Positions 1-9,580 are shown, numbered from the stretch's first letter. The stretch: DNA of 64,000 bases from Metallosphaera hakonensis JCM 8857 = DSM 7519 (GCF_003201675.2 NZ_CP029287.2:1910001-1974000); one strand, 5' to 3'. Program-made: numbers and translations. The notes: a model not told the origin generated them from the letters alone.

Positions 1-445
<445 letters not shown>

Positions 446-612
446 AGGGCAGCTAACCTTTCACCACCCTCGGTTCCCCTGTCGGAGATGAGAGACCCAG
501 AGTTATTAGCTCCGGGGAACTCAACTCCCCATAAGCGTGAACCCCGTGCGGGTGTTGTGCCCGCCGGGGGCATTGCGCAAGATAACTATTGTCTAAGTAT
601 CTAATTTAAAAC
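446..612 (-). promoter_or_regulatory. 16S rRNA promoter and 5' leader
   Basis: Bases 446-575 are GC-rich and carry no convincing gene. They are the pre-16S leader, which normally holds the 5' half of the processing stem; its partner beyond the 16S 3' end is outside the window. An archaeal TATA box reading TTTTAAAT on the minus strand lies at 604-611, after which the sequence switches to GC-rich leader. Transcription should start near 580. Short open frames here on either strand look like chance. The start point is inferred from TATA spacing only. Confidence 0.6.
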
Positions 613-952
613 TTACGACCAGATGCTCCCGTAGTTGTACCTTGGATTCGAGTTGTTTTGTTGTGAGATTTGACGTAAAAGAGAAATCTGATGAAAGTTC
701 TTTATATATTAATCAAGGAGAAAGAGAAAGATAAGAGAATAGCGATACGTCATAGTGGAAGAAATCTTAATAGAAACCGCTTAAATGAAATAGTGTTCAG
801 AAAGTTGGTTGCCCTAAAAGACGCTTCGCTGAATTTGGATATACTGAAGCGAGTAGAACTCTCCTTAATAGACATGATTTCGGTTTGCGTGGGGGATAAA
901 ACTCTTTAAACACTCAGTAGTTGGGGTCGTTCTAAAAGTGCTGAGAGGAATG
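613..952. other. Intergenic stretch between rRNA promoter and tRNA-Leu
   Basis: About 340 bases without a gene I can support. A 72-codon open frame on the plus strand (691-909) is lysine- and isoleucine-rich, matches nothing I know and has no clear promoter; I treat it as chance. Near the right end CTCAG (913-917) and CTGAG (940-944) could form a weak hairpin. Nothing else was recognised. Confidence 0.4.
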
Positions 953-1009
953 AACGAATTTTGTCCGTAGCTTCTATGGGGAAACTACTTCGTCAGACTA
1001 AAATTCGTT
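953..1009 (-). other. Long imperfect hairpin just behind tRNA-Leu
   Basis: AACGAATTTTGTC at 953-965 pairs with GACTAAAATTCGTT at 996-1009 (one bulged base). Inside it GTAG (967-970) can pair with CTAC (985-988). On the minus strand the hairpin begins about 6 nt behind the tRNA-Leu 3' end. It could be a processing or termination structure of the tRNA transcript or an independent small RNA. It lacks C/D boxes and I could not identify an H/ACA tail. Confidence 0.4.
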
Positions 1010-1015
1010 TGTCTG

Positions 1016-1111
1016 TGCGGGGACGGGGATTTGAACCCCGGATGGCCTGCGCCAGCGGATCACCCAGGTGGTCTTGAGTCCGCCCCCTTGGACCAGCTCG
1101 GGCATCCCCGC
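1016..1111 (-). tRNA. tRNA-Leu(CAA) with a 12-nt intron
   Basis: The minus strand reads acceptor GCGGGGA paired with TCCCCGC, T-arm GGGGTTCAAATCCCC and a long variable arm as expected for a class II tRNA-Leu. The anticodon stem GCGGA/TCCGC encloses a loop that is 12 nt too long. Removing 12 nt at 1061-1072, directly 3' of position 37, leaves the loop CTCAAGA with anticodon CAA. Flanking bases can form the 4-bp helix CTCA/TGGG with 3-nt bulges expected of an archaeal bulge-helix-bulge splice site. The CCA end is not encoded. Mature length would be 84 nt. A TATA-like TTTTTAA lies about 30 nt upstream on the minus strand. Confidence 0.95.
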
Positions 1112-1564
1112 ACACCAATGATTTCCTTTTACGGGTTAAAAATGTGTTGCACTAGTGTTTCCAGTAAGTATTTGACCTAGACATCTCTTGTCCCTAGCTG
1201 AGAACTTGTCAGAAACACTAACGTTCTTGAAAATGGGGAAGAACAAAAATTGATGTAAGCTCACAAAATTAGGGTCTTCCTAATCATGATCCATGAGGAT
1301 TGGCAAAACTACACTACTTCTGATACTACTAACTAATTCTGATGAAATGAACCCGGATTCATTGTGACCTAATCAATAGGACTAGAGTACCACTTATTGA
1401 CTCTACAGTAATTTACAGGACTTAAACGATTTTCGTCTTCATTAATGGGCTGATCAGGACAACTCTAAGGTTGTACTGAGCATAGCGACATGATCTACCT
1501 GAAAATGACGTTTTCCTGAGATCTATGCAGGGAAGTCCGCAACTCAAAAGCGTTTCTTGACGAT
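1112..1564. other. Intergenic stretch between tRNA-Leu and homocitrate synthase
   Basis: About 450 bases. The first 40 hold the tRNA-Leu promoter (minus-strand TTTTTAA near 1135-1143). The rest contains no open frame with recognisable content, no C/D box pair and no remnant of a known element that I can see. Confidence 0.4.
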
Positions 1565-2947
1565 CTACATCTTCTTCAAGACCAAGGAGGTCAGAGTGGA
1601 CTCTACACCCTTCACTGATCTAATGCTCTCGATTACGTTATTGAGCTCTGTGGAGTCCCTTGCCTCAACCCTCACCACTATATCGTAATCACCTGATATC
1701 TCCATCACTTCCTTTACACCAGGAATCACCGAGAGCCTCCTTGTAACTGAAGTTGTGTAAACATTGGAGCCACACTTCACTGAAACCACTGCCTCTATCC
1801 TCTCAGGCGGTCTAGGCTTGAGGACTTTCCCAGTCACCTCCTCCGCTATCTCCAGGAGATCGACGTCCCTGAAATACCTGGTCCCCTGACTTGATTTAAT
1901 CTTGGCAAGGACTTGCTCCATTTCCCTGTCGTCAAGTTTTACCCCAAGTCTCTCAAACCTGTCCTTGAGTGCATGCTTCCCTGTATACTTATCTATCACG
2001 TAATCCCTTGACCTTCCAAAGGTTTCAGGAGGCATGAACTCGTAGGTCCTCGGGTCGCTCAGTATTCCCGCCACGTGAACCCCTGCCTTATGAACGAAGG
2101 CGTAGTCCCCTGTAATGGGGAAGTTGGGAGGGGTGGGAATGCCGCTGTATTTCTCAACTAGGGATGAGACGGAGACAAGTTTATCCAGCCTCACTACTTC
2201 AACGTTAAAGTGATACTTCAGTGCTGCCGCAACTGATTGGAGGGCGACTATTCCGACCCTCTCGCCTAACCCGTTCACCGTGGCATGAATGATGGTTGCT
2301 CCGCCCTCAACCGCAGCTAGAGCGTTGGCTACTGCCATCCCCAAGTCGTTGTGGGCGTGAATGTCGAACTCCACTCCTGGAATCTCTCTCACAAGGTATG
2401 AGAAGAGCTCCCTAGTCTTGGTTGGATAGAGGATGCCCACCGTATCCGCTATACTGATCCTATCGGCTCCAGCGTCTCTGGCAGTTTTAGCTACCCTCAC
2501 TAGGTAATTCAGATCCGTCCTTGTGGCGTCCTCTGCAGTGAACCTAACCTTGACTCCGTGAGCCTTAGCGTAACCTACAACGTCAGCTATAACGTTAAGT
2601 GCCTCCTCCCTAGTTGTCTTGGTCTTGGCCTTGAGGTGAATATCGCTGACTCCGTAAAATATGGCTATCCTGTCCACCTCGAGCTCGCTTGCGATCTCAA
2701 CGTCTCTCTTCACGGCTCTACTATGTCCAAGGATCTCGGATGTGATCTCCCCTTCTCTCTTTAGTTTCACGATCCTCTTGATACCCTCGTAAATGTCTGG
2801 TGAGACTGCGGGATGACCGGCCTCAATCATGGAGACTCCCAGATCGGAAAGGGCTTTAGCTATCTCAACCCTCTGCTCCATTGTGAATACGACGCCTGGA
2901 GTTTGTTCGCCTTCCCTCAAAGTCGAGTCCAGTATACCTACTTTCAT
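1565..2947 (-). CDS. Homocitrate synthase with C-terminal RAM domain
   Basis: Condenses acetyl-CoA with 2-oxoglutarate to homocitrate, the first step of the alpha-aminoadipate (LysW) lysine route. The N-terminal TIM barrel of the DRE-TIM family starts with DSTLREGEQTPGV (about residues 6-18) and has the metal-binding HAHNDLGMAV near residue 204. A communication region follows, and the last ~75 residues (from VVSVKCGSNVYTTSV) look like an Lrp/AsnC-type RAM ligand-binding domain, as I recall for Sulfolobales homocitrate synthases. I chose ATG at 2947 over GTG at 2956 because AGGTG lies just before it. LeuA or citramalate synthase are the alternatives, but the RAM tail in place of a LeuA regulatory domain argues against them. 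Confidence 0.85.
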   Translation of the reverse strand: MKVGILDSTLREGEQTPGVVFTMEQRVEIAKALSDLGVSMIEAGHPAVSPDIYEGIKRIVKLKREGEITSEILGHSRAVKRDVEIASELEVDRIAIFYGVSDIHLKAKTKTTREEALNVIADVVGYAKAHGVKVRFTAEDATRTDLNYLVRVAKTARDAGADRISIADTVGILYPTKTRELFSYLVREIPGVEFDIHAHNDLGMAVANALAAVEGGATIIHATVNGLGERVGIVALQSVAAALKYHFNVEVVRLDKLVSVSSLVEKYSGIPTPPNFPITGDYAFVHKAGVHVAGILSDPRTYEFMPPETFGRSRDYVIDKYTGKHALKDRFERLGVKLDDREMEQVLAKIKSSQGTRYFRDVDLLEIAEEVTGKVLKPRPPERIEAVVSVKCGSNVYTTSVTRRLSVIPGVKEVMEISGDYDIVVRVEARDSTELNNVIESIRSVKGVESTLTSLVLKKM

Positions 2948-2955
2948 TAATCGCA

Positions 2956-2970
2956 CCTAGAAGTTCTAGG
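2956..2970. promoter_or_regulatory. 15-bp perfect palindrome before the homocitrate synthase start
   Basis: CCTAGAAGTTCTAGG is a perfect palindrome around one central base. It lies between the likely TATA box (TTAATAAG on the minus strand near 2985) and the ATG at 2947, and overlaps the Shine-Dalgarno-like AGGTG. That position fits an operator for a dimeric regulator that would block transcription or ribosome access. The regulator is unknown. Confidence 0.4.
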
Positions 2971-3021
2971 ATGGTAAGAAACTTATTAATATCTACGTAA
3001 AATAGTGGTGAAAAGTTCGAA

Positions 3022-3297
3022 CTAAGAAAGGGAACTTAATATGAGTTCTTTAACGCCTTCGATACCAAGTTTAGCGGAATACTTCTCAATTATCGTTCTG
3101 ATCAGTGAGTAAGTCTCCTTGTTCCTCCTCACCGCTTCAACGTGATTCGCGTAGACGAAAATGAGGGACATGTGAGGGTCGTTGGTCTTCCTTGTATCAA
3201 GCTCCAGTTCAGACAGGATCTGTTCGACCTCCTTTGGGTCGATCTTAGTCTTTAGGCTCCTGAGCTTAACGAACTCTTCCTGATCTAGGACGGACAT
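3022..3297 (-). CDS. Conserved small protein downstream of UMP kinase
   Basis: A 91-residue helical, charged protein with no motif I can name; the middle carries TRKTNDPHMSLIFVYANHVE. The ATG at 3297 is preferred because the stop of pyrH (3299-3301) is one base upstream, so the two are probably translated together. An upstream extension to 3324 would overlap pyrH. No Cys cluster, signal peptide or membrane segment. Function unknown. Confidence 0.7.
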   Translation of the reverse strand: MSVLDQEEFVKLRSLKTKIDPKEVEQILSELELDTRKTNDPHMSLIFVYANHVEAVRRNKETYSLIRTIIEKYSAKLGIEGVKELILSSLS

Positions 3298-3298
3298 T

Positions 3299-3973
3299 CT
3301 ACACCGGCTCCACAATACTAGCAATCTCTTCTCCCTTAAGAATTCTTGTAATCTTCCCTATTCGATCAACGTTGGTGACTATTACCCTTATCTTGGATCT
3401 CTCAACTATCTTCATGGCCATGGGGTCCAAGAGTTCGTAAGTTCCAGCTTTGACTGACTGGGACGACTCCAATATGGTCTTCAACTGGGCCGTAGTGACC
3501 CTAGGGAGGAACTTGGCATTGGGGTTCTTCTTGGGATCGCTGTCAAATACTCCCTCCACAGTGGTGACCATGATCAAGTAATCTGCTGAGATTGCCTCAG
3601 CTACCAGGGCTGATACTGCTGCGGTGGACTGTCCTGGCTGAAAACCCCCCACTACTACGACTTTGCCGTGACCCCAGTACTCCAGAAACTGCTCCAGGTT
3701 CTCAGGGACCTTGGCGTAGGCTAGGTCGGGCATGGACATGGCCATTAGGAAGGCGTTGAGCCTTGCCACCCATATTCCCAACAGGTCAAGGCTGGCCTCA
3801 TTTAGTTGAAGTGACCTTCCTAGACCGATGTATTTCCTTGCGGTAGACCCTCCGCCTGTAACCAAGGCTACCCTATGACCTTCCTCAACAAGCGACTTAA
3901 TTGAAGCGGAGAGCGGGGCCTTATCCCCGAGATCATCGAAAAATTTTCCAGTTACCTTAATAACCAATTTCAT
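3299..3973 (-). CDS. pyrH: UMP kinase
   Basis: Phosphorylates UMP to UDP with ATP; archaeal type of the amino acid kinase fold. The N-terminus MKLVIKVTGKFFDD carries the phosphate-binding lysine and VTGGGSTARKYI is the glycine-rich nucleotide loop. The stretch VGGFQPGQSTAAVSALVAE and TTVEGVFDSDPKKNPNA match the UMP and ATP binding segments of Sulfolobus UMP kinase. Length of 224 residues fits the family. ATG at 3973 is chosen; a TTG three codons earlier is possible. It is followed at once by a small unknown gene. Confidence 0.93.
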   Translation of the reverse strand: MKLVIKVTGKFFDDLGDKAPLSASIKSLVEEGHRVALVTGGGSTARKYIGLGRSLQLNEASLDLLGIWVARLNAFLMAMSMPDLAYAKVPENLEQFLEYWGHGKVVVVGGFQPGQSTAAVSALVAEAISADYLIMVTTVEGVFDSDPKKNPNAKFLPRVTTAQLKTILESSQSVKAGTYELLDPMAMKIVERSKIRVIVTNVDRIGKITRILKGEEIASIVEPV

Positions 3974-4002
3974 GCGGTTCAATTCGAGACCTGATAAAAA
4001 AC

Positions 4003-4182
4003 TTAAACGGGGTAGTCATCAGGAAGCTTATGCCTGAAATACTTCCCCGACTCTGGGTCCTTGAATAGGCCTATCTTAACCCCTTTCCTTCCCTTTGGGG
4101 CAAGGGTCCAGGCTTTCTCTGGGGCCAGCTCGGCTTCCTTTCCACCCGGCGTCTTGATCTTGACCTGCTTCTTATAGGGCAT
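4003..4182 (-). CDS. creN7: Chromatin protein Cren7
   Basis: Small SH3-like DNA-binding protein conserved in Crenarchaeota that bends and compacts DNA. The 59-residue sequence carries the hallmark [16 protein letters not shown] and ends [13 protein letters not shown], nearly identical to the known Sulfolobus protein. The Lys-rich start [19 protein letters not shown] fits the N-terminus known to be methylated in Sulfolobus. The ATG at 4182 is preferred over a TTG nine bases upstream because it gives the normal length. Confidence 0.97.
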   Translation of the reverse strand: MPYKKQVKIKTPGGKEAELAPEKAWTLAPKGRKGVKIGLFKDPESGKYFRHKLPDDYPV

Positions 4183-4285
4183 ATTTATCAAGTTAATGTT
4201 GTAGGATTGACATTATAAGCCTTTCCATGAGTATCGCAATTGATAATACCAAGAATTTATCAATGACTGACATTGAAGGACTACC

Positions 4286-5083
4286 TTAACCCACAGAAGA
4301 GGATGTCCCACCATCAACTAGGATACTGGTTCCAGTGATGTAACTTCCCATGTCAGTGGAGAGGAAGAGGAGCAGGGAGCCGAGATCCGCCCTGACGTTG
4401 CCGATCCTCCCTACGGCTATGGGGTCTAGGACTCTTTCCTTCCAGATTTTCTCAAATGGGATACCCTTACTTTCAGCGTATCGCGATAGGGTCCTGGTCG
4501 CTCCCTCAGTTGGGAAGCTTCCCATGAGAATTGTGTTGATCGTTATACCCTGTCTACCGTAATCCTTGGAAAGTATCTTAGTTAGCTGAAGAAGAGGTGA
4601 CCTAGATACATCGGCTAAGACTAGGATGCTCTGGGGCTCCCTAACTGTCCAAGAGGAAAGGAAAAATATTCTCCCCCACTTTCTAGATACCATGTCGGAG
4701 AGGACTAACTTGGAGAGAGTGACAGCACTAAGAAGGTAAAGTCTTATGGAATATTCCCAGTCCCGAAGATCGGTATCAGAGAACGTGATGGGTTCCCTGG
4801 GAGGATTACCTGTGTTGACAACTAGTATATCTATCCCACCCATCACCTCCTTTGCGTAGGAAACTAGGAAGTGTAGGGAATCCTGATTTGTCATATCGGA
4901 CTCGATCCCGTAGACTGAGGGGTTGACTCTCCTGATCTCGTTAAGGGCCTTAGTTAACTTATCCTTGGAGCGGGATGAGATGGTAACTGTTGCTCCGTGG
5001 AAGGCGAAGGCTTCAGCTACACCTCTCCCTATTCCCTCGGTTGAAGACGTGACTAGGACCCTTTTGCCCTGAACAGAGAACAT
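4286..5083 (-). CDS. SDR-family protein lacking the catalytic Tyr-Lys pair
   Basis: 265 residues with a short-chain dehydrogenase fold: VTSSTEGIGRG near residue 11 is the cofactor loop, VNTGNPPRE replaces the NNAG motif, and the C-terminus TGTSILVDGG is typical. Counting 13 residues from the expected catalytic Ser (FFLSSWT), the Tyr position reads Ala and the Lys four further reads Arg (LADVSRS instead of YxxxK). NAD(P)-binding is likely, but classical SDR chemistry is doubtful. It may be a structural or regulatory paralog or use other residues. It stands alone between Cren7 and a glycosyltransferase. Substrate unknown. Confidence 0.8.
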   Translation of the reverse strand: MFSVQGKRVLVTSSTEGIGRGVAEAFAFHGATVTISSRSKDKLTKALNEIRRVNPSVYGIESDMTNQDSLHFLVSYAKEVMGGIDILVVNTGNPPREPITFSDTDLRDWEYSIRLYLLSAVTLSKLVLSDMVSRKWGRIFFLSSWTVREPQSILVLADVSRSPLLQLTKILSKDYGRQGITINTILMGSFPTEGATRTLSRYAESKGIPFEKIWKERVLDPIAVGRIGNVRADLGSLLLFLSTDMGSYITGTSILVDGGTSSSVG

Positions 5084-5256
5084 GGGTTAAAGAGTTGAGC
5101 TCTTTTTAAAAACATTAAGTAAAGTACAATTGAAGATCGTGGAGATCGTGGAGTGCTGATGACGGACCTGATCCAGCCCCAGAGACTTAAATCCATGTCG
5201 AGATTGTGAAAACTTGAGAGATCGTTCAGGGTGGAGTAAACCCGTAAAATCTTACG

Positions 5257-6327
5257 CTAGAATAATGATTTATAAAGCTCTAGGACCCTGAAAGCGACTT
5301 TACTCCATCTCCATTCCTTGGATATCTCCTTGTTGTTCTCAGATATCTGTCTCCTTGTACTTGGATCTTTCAAGTGTTCCACAGCACTTCTTAGCTCATC
5401 ACAATCATGAACAACGAAGCCGTTAACTTCATTCTCCACGAGAGTTGGAAGAACCTTTGCCTTATCCCCAACTATCACTGGGATACCCCTCACCATGGCC
5501 TCCTTAACTACTATGGGTTCTGCCTCAACGTCGGAGGTTAGGATCACTGCTAGTGAACCGTCTATTAGAGCATATTTCTGCTCGTCTGTTACCTGACCCA
5601 AATACTTAACCCGATGGTCTAAGCCAAGTTCCTTAACTCTTCTCATTAATCTCTGAAAGTAATCCTGGTCCCTGATTTGCCCAGCAAGAACCAAATCAAT
5701 ATCAAGTTTCTGAAGACACTCCACTGCAAAGAGTTGTCCCTTCTCCGGGCTTATTCTAGCAAGGTAAAAGAGATAGTCATGGGTTCCAGGATTTACTGGG
5801 AGCTCGTAGGCTTTATCCTCTACCCCATTTGGGATGACCGATATTTTAGTAGCTTGATAACCTAATCTCACCATTTCCTCCTTCTCCCACTCACTAACCG
5901 CTATGATCACATCGACGCTTCTACCCATAAGTCTCTGTAACGTATTGATGACGGCCCCTCTATCAACGATGAAGATGTCGTGTGGGGTCATGACAAGGGG
6001 GACATCATAGAACTTGGAACCCAAGATGGTGAAATAGAAAGTATACAGGTTCCAAGCGCTCAACTTCCTCCCTAAGTTGTGGAAATGCAGAAGATCTGGT
6101 CCCTTTCTGTATCTCCACGTTCTCCCGTGACGGACCACTCTTATTCCATCTATGACTTCAAAGGGCTTGAGAACTCCCCTATCCTCGTAAGTGTCCCTAG
6201 TAGTGTGGACTTCCACGTCAACGGAGAGCTTGACTAATTCCCTGGACAAATTGTAAACGTGAACCTCCGTTCCTGCCTTTACAGGTAAAAAAAGAGGTGA
6301 GATCATCCATACCTTGATCTTGAACAC
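5257..6327 (-). CDS. Glycosyltransferase, GT4-like
   Basis: 356 residues with two Rossmann-like halves. The N-terminal half starts [23 protein letters not shown], typical of GT4 donors and acceptors sites, and has [12 protein letters not shown]. The C-terminal half has [17 protein letters not shown] and the nucleotide-sugar motif [20 protein letters not shown] with its two glutamates. It should transfer a sugar from a nucleotide donor at the cytoplasmic side of the membrane. The start is a GTG (6327) three bases behind the preceding stop; an ATG at 6306 is an alternative. Acceptor unknown. Confidence 0.88.
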   Translation of the reverse strand: MFKIKVWMISPLFLPVKAGTEVHVYNLSRELVKLSVDVEVHTTRDTYEDRGVLKPFEVIDGIRVVRHGRTWRYRKGPDLLHFHNLGRKLSAWNLYTFYFTILGSKFYDVPLVMTPHDIFIVDRGAVINTLQRLMGRSVDVIIAVSEWEKEEMVRLGYQATKISVIPNGVEDKAYELPVNPGTHDYLFYLARISPEKGQLFAVECLQKLDIDLVLAGQIRDQDYFQRLMRRVKELGLDHRVKYLGQVTDEQKYALIDGSLAVILTSDVEAEPIVVKEAMVRGIPVIVGDKAKVLPTLVENEVNGFVVHDCDELRSAVEHLKDPSTRRQISENNKEISKEWRWSKVAFRVLELYKSLF

Positions 6328-6329
6328 CT

Positions 6330-7187
6330 CTACTTCCTGGAGAAAACCTCGAGAACGGAAACGTAATCCTCTTCCGTGAAACCCATGGCTTCTGCCATTC
6401 TATACAACTGGAGTGCCAATGACGACATTGGGTTGATTATTCCCAGTTTCTGTGCCTCCCTATCTATTATCTCGAGGTCCTTTCTCATGTGTTTAGTTGC
6501 GAACTGGGTTGAATAGTCGCGGGTAGCCATCTTCCCGGCCTTAATTTCGGATGTGGGCGATCTGGCGCTACTGTACTTAGCTAGGAACTCTGCGACCTGT
6601 TTGGGATCGAGACCGCTCCTCACACCTAGGTTAAAGGCTTCGGCCATGGATGCAACATATGCTCCTATGAGCAGATTGTTGACTAGCTTAGCGTAGAGCC
6701 CCATACCGTTCTTGCCCATATATAAGACTGAGGAGGCAGTGCTCATGAGAAGATCCTGAACTTCCCTGAATCCTTCCTCTGGTCCCCCAACTAGGACTGT
6801 GAGCTTCTTCTGTTCGACCATGATTGACGTTCCTACCACTGGCGCGTCATACATCTTCCCCCCAACCTTTGAAACCTCTATGGCCAGTTCCATACTCAGC
6901 GACGGGGATATGGTAGACATATCTATGAGGGTCTTCCCCTTCAACATGGGAATCATTGAAGTAACAGTCTCCCTAACTGCCGTATCGTCTGAAAGCATCA
7001 GGATTATGAAGTCCGAATCCTGAACTAGTTCCTTGAGACTACTAGCAGACTTGACCTGATACCTCTCAGAGAACTCCTGGGCCTTTGATTGGGTTCTATT
7101 GTAAACCACGTCCAATTTTCCCGAGTTTTTGAGGTTTACTCCTATTCTCCAACCCATTACTCCCAGTCCAACTAGACCTACACGCAT
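6330..7187 (-). CDS. NAD(P)-dependent beta-hydroxyacid dehydrogenase family protein
   Basis: 285 residues of the 3-hydroxyisobutyrate/6-phosphogluconate dehydrogenase superfamily. [17 protein letters not shown] at the N-terminus is the GxGxxG cofactor site; NRT follows the second strand and favours [26 protein letters not shown] (near residue 117) is the substrate-binding signature, and the lysine in [18 protein letters not shown] (near 168) is the catalytic base. Possible reactions include reduction of glyoxylate, succinic or malonic semialdehyde; the sequence cannot decide. It is 3 bases from the glycosyltransferase and 7 from Pus10. Confidence 0.88.
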   Translation of the reverse strand: MRVGLVGLGVMGWRIGVNLKNSGKLDVVYNRTQSKAQEFSERYQVKSASSLKELVQDSDFIILMLSDDTAVRETVTSMIPMLKGKTLIDMSTISPSLSMELAIEVSKVGGKMYDAPVVGTSIMVEQKKLTVLVGGPEEGFREVQDLLMSTASSVLYMGKNGMGLYAKLVNNLLIGAYVASMAEAFNLGVRSGLDPKQVAEFLAKYSSARSPTSEIKAGKMATRDYSTQFATKHMRKDLEIIDREAQKLGIINPMSSLALQLYRMAEAMGFTEEDYVSVLEVFSRK

Positions 7188-7194
7188 AACCTAG

Positions 7195-8274
7195 TTACTC
7201 CTTCCCAGTTAAAAGAGCTCTTATTCTCTGGTGTCTGCCTTCAGTTCTAAGTAGATCCACGGAAATGAGCTCGAGTTCCATTTCCCTTATCTTCTCTAGG
7301 ACTTCCTCTTGGCTTCTTCCCTCCAGTATGAGGTCCTGGATACCCCCATAGATTTCGTGACCTATCCTATCCTGTGAGTAGAACGTAACGCGGTAAACCC
7401 TTGTGGACGGTTTAGTCTGAATTACTAGGTTGTACTCTCTCTTTCCCAGCGTAGGTCCCTTAACCAGGGTGTAACCCAAAACCTCCTTTCTTTCCTCATC
7501 GTAGTCTTCGATGATCAAGGGATAAGGATCTAAAATCCTAACGTCTGAGGGTTCGGTGAAGGGTACGATAATCTTCCTTTCTACTTCCCTCTCCAAGGAA
7601 TCTCCTCCCCTCGAATACCAAGAGGAGATTGGAACTCCCCTAGATAACCTGGTGTAGAGATATAGTGACCTTTGGCTTTTCCTTATCACCTCTACGGTCC
7701 TGGAATCCACGTCGTAGACGAGTTCCGCCTCTGGGTTGTCCATCTCGGGCTCGTAACCTTGCTCTCCCAATCTCTTACCAACCTCCCTCCTTATCTCGGC
7801 CTTCATGCTCTCGTAATATAGGAGGGCGTTATTCATGGCAAAGGTGGTCTCAAGTTCCTGCGTTCTTGGAGATAGCCTGACTCCGAGGACGTATCTTAAT
7901 GGCCTTTCCTTAAGTATGGAGAGTGCCTTGGAGAAGAAGTCCTCCTTGACCTGAGTTAGCGTATCGTTACACAGGTAGCATGACCTCCTTTGAAACTCTT
8001 CCCTGAAATAGTGGAGGAAAAGGGGTTTCCCCAGTTCCCCAATATTGAACAGGATCTCCTTTACTTCCTCGAGATTTCCAAGCTCGTGTTCCTTGATCTT
8101 CCTATCGATCTCCAGGATAAGCGAGAGCTTTATGGATTTACCCCTATCCTGGTTCAGGTATCCGTGACCTATCTTAGCGAAGCACCTACCAAGGCAGGAA
8201 TCACAGAGCGGATACGACCTTAGAATGCTTAGGGCCTGTTCAGCTACCCATTTGCCCGAAGAGCTTTTCGACAT
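7195..8274 (-). CDS. pus10: tRNA pseudouridine synthase Pus10-like protein
   Basis: Pus10 of other archaea makes pseudouridine 54/55 in the tRNA T-arm. The N-terminal zinc site CDSCLGRCF (24-32) pairs with CYLCND (about 98), followed by the RNA-binding region; the end SVDLLRTEGRHQRIRALLTG fits the family. At the catalytic spot I would expect GREDxDVRMLG, but this protein reads FTEPSDVRILDPYPLIIE, so the first Asp, the presumed nucleophile, seems replaced by Pro. Length of 359 is at the short end. The start overlaps the end of srp54 by 35 bases. Confidence 0.82.
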   Translation of the reverse strand: MSKSSSGKWVAEQALSILRSYPLCDSCLGRCFAKIGHGYLNQDRGKSIKLSLILEIDRKIKEHELGNLEEVKEILFNIGELGKPLFLHYFREEFQRRSCYLCNDTLTQVKEDFFSKALSILKERPLRYVLGVRLSPRTQELETTFAMNNALLYYESMKAEIRREVGKRLGEQGYEPEMDNPEAELVYDVDSRTVEVIRKSQRSLYLYTRLSRGVPISSWYSRGGDSLEREVERKIIVPFTEPSDVRILDPYPLIIEDYDEERKEVLGYTLVKGPTLGKREYNLVIQTKPSTRVYRVTFYSQDRIGHEIYGGIQDLILEGRSQEEVLEKIREMELELISVDLLRTEGRHQRIRALLTGKE

Positions 8275-9580
8275 CCTTCTTCCTTCTCTTAAGCGTCTTA
8301 AGAGTTCTCTGCACCATGTTATAGTGCTCTATTAGATCCTTAACCTCGTCTACCTCAGTCCCTGAACCGAAAGCTATCCTCCTCATTCTCTGCTTATCAA
8401 TGATTGAAGGATTATCGAGTTCCTCATAGGTCATGGAGTTCATGATAGCTAACCATCTCTCCATCTTTTTCTCTCCAACCTTTACTTGATCCTCGGGGAT
8501 GTCACCCATCATGTTTACCCCTGGTATCATTTGCAGGATCTTGGAGAGGGGACCCATTTTCCTGACCGCGGTGATCTGTTTATACATGTCCCTGAGGGTC
8601 AGTTTAGACTTCCCGCTCATGACGTCCTCCATCTTTTTCTGAATCACCTCGTAGTCCTCCACTGCCTTCATCTTCTCTATGATCGCCTCTAGGTCCCCCA
8701 TTCCCAGGATTCTGGCAACGAAACGCCTTGGATTGAAGACCTCAAGCTCGTCTATTTTCTCGCCAATGCCTATGAACTTGATGGGCGCCCCTGTGGCTAC
8801 GACTGCGGAAAGGGCTCCGCCACCCTTCGCAGTTCCATCCATCTTGGTAATAATGATGGAACCAACGTTACTGGCTTCGTGGAACCTCTTTGCCAGATCG
8901 TAAGCCTTTTGTCCCAAAGACGCATCGATGACCAAAATCACCTCGTTGGGCTTGATCTTCTCGTATATCTCCTTCATTTCCTCGAGGAGCTTTACCTCTT
9001 CCCCATATCCATGCCTACCTGCGGTATCCACGATCACAAGCTCGTATCTCTCTGAAAGGAACTTATCCACACCCCTCTTGGCAATTCCCACGGCGTCCTT
9101 CTCTCCAGGTTCCCCGTACACAGGTACATTGATTTGCTTCCCGATCTGCTGTAATTGCTCCAGGGCAGCCGGCCTATAGACGTCTGCCCCCACCAACGCT
9201 ACCTTGTAACCCTTCCTCTTATAGAAATACGCTAGTTTTCCCGCAGTGGTAGTCTTTCCAGTTCCCTGAACTCCGACCAGCATGATTACCCAAGGAATGG
9301 AACCTGGATTCACGTTTGGTTCCTTATCCCCACCGAACAGCCCCGATAACTCGTCGTAAACTACCTTAATGAACCACTCCCTTCTCCCAATACTTGATGG
9401 AGGGGTCTCCTTCTTCAGCCTCTCCTTGATTTTATTGGTCAAGGAGAAGACTAACTTAACCTGGACGTCCGATGAGATCAGAGACTTCTGGAGATCCTTT
9501 ATGAACTCCTCTACTGCGACCTCGTATGAGGCGTTCCCACCTAAAAATTTCCTTACGGCTTCCCTTATTCCATCTAACAA
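8240..9580 (-). CDS. srp54: Signal recognition particle 54 kDa GTPase
   Basis: Binds signal peptides emerging from the ribosome and targets them to the membrane via FtsY. 446 residues: N domain (1-90), G domain with [16 protein letters not shown] (P loop near 104), DTAGRHG and [14 protein letters not shown], then the Met-rich M domain with [13 protein letters not shown] and the SRP-RNA-binding [15 protein letters not shown] near 400. The gene sits one base behind aIF5A and runs into pus10, so all three are likely co-transcribed. No SRP RNA was found in this window. Confidence 0.97.
   Translation of the reverse strand: MLDGIREAVRKFLGGNASYEVAVEEFIKDLQKSLISSDVQVKLVFSLTNKIKERLKKETPPSSIGRREWFIKVVYDELSGLFGGDKEPNVNPGSIPWVIMLVGVQGTGKTTTAGKLAYFYKRKGYKVALVGADVYRPAALEQLQQIGKQINVPVYGEPGEKDAVGIAKRGVDKFLSERYELVIVDTAGRHGYGEEVKLLEEMKEIYEKIKPNEVILVIDASLGQKAYDLAKRFHEASNVGSIIITKMDGTAKGGGALSAVVATGAPIKFIGIGEKIDELEVFNPRRFVARILGMGDLEAIIEKMKAVEDYEVIQKKMEDVMSGKSKLTLRDMYKQITAVRKMGPLSKILQMIPGVNMMGDIPEDQVKVGEKKMERWLAIMNSMTYEELDNPSIIDKQRMRRIAFGSGTEVDEVKDLIEHYNMVQRTLKTLKRRKKDVEKLFGQMGS

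Noticed and set aside
691-909. 72-codon open frame on the plus strand upstream of the rRNA promoter
   Set aside because: No ribosome site or promoter in place, no motif, AT-rich composition as in non-coding flanks.
5154-5175. CTGATGA followed by CTGA upstream of the SDR gene
   Set aside because: Only five bases separate the boxes, too short for a guide; no C'/D' pair.
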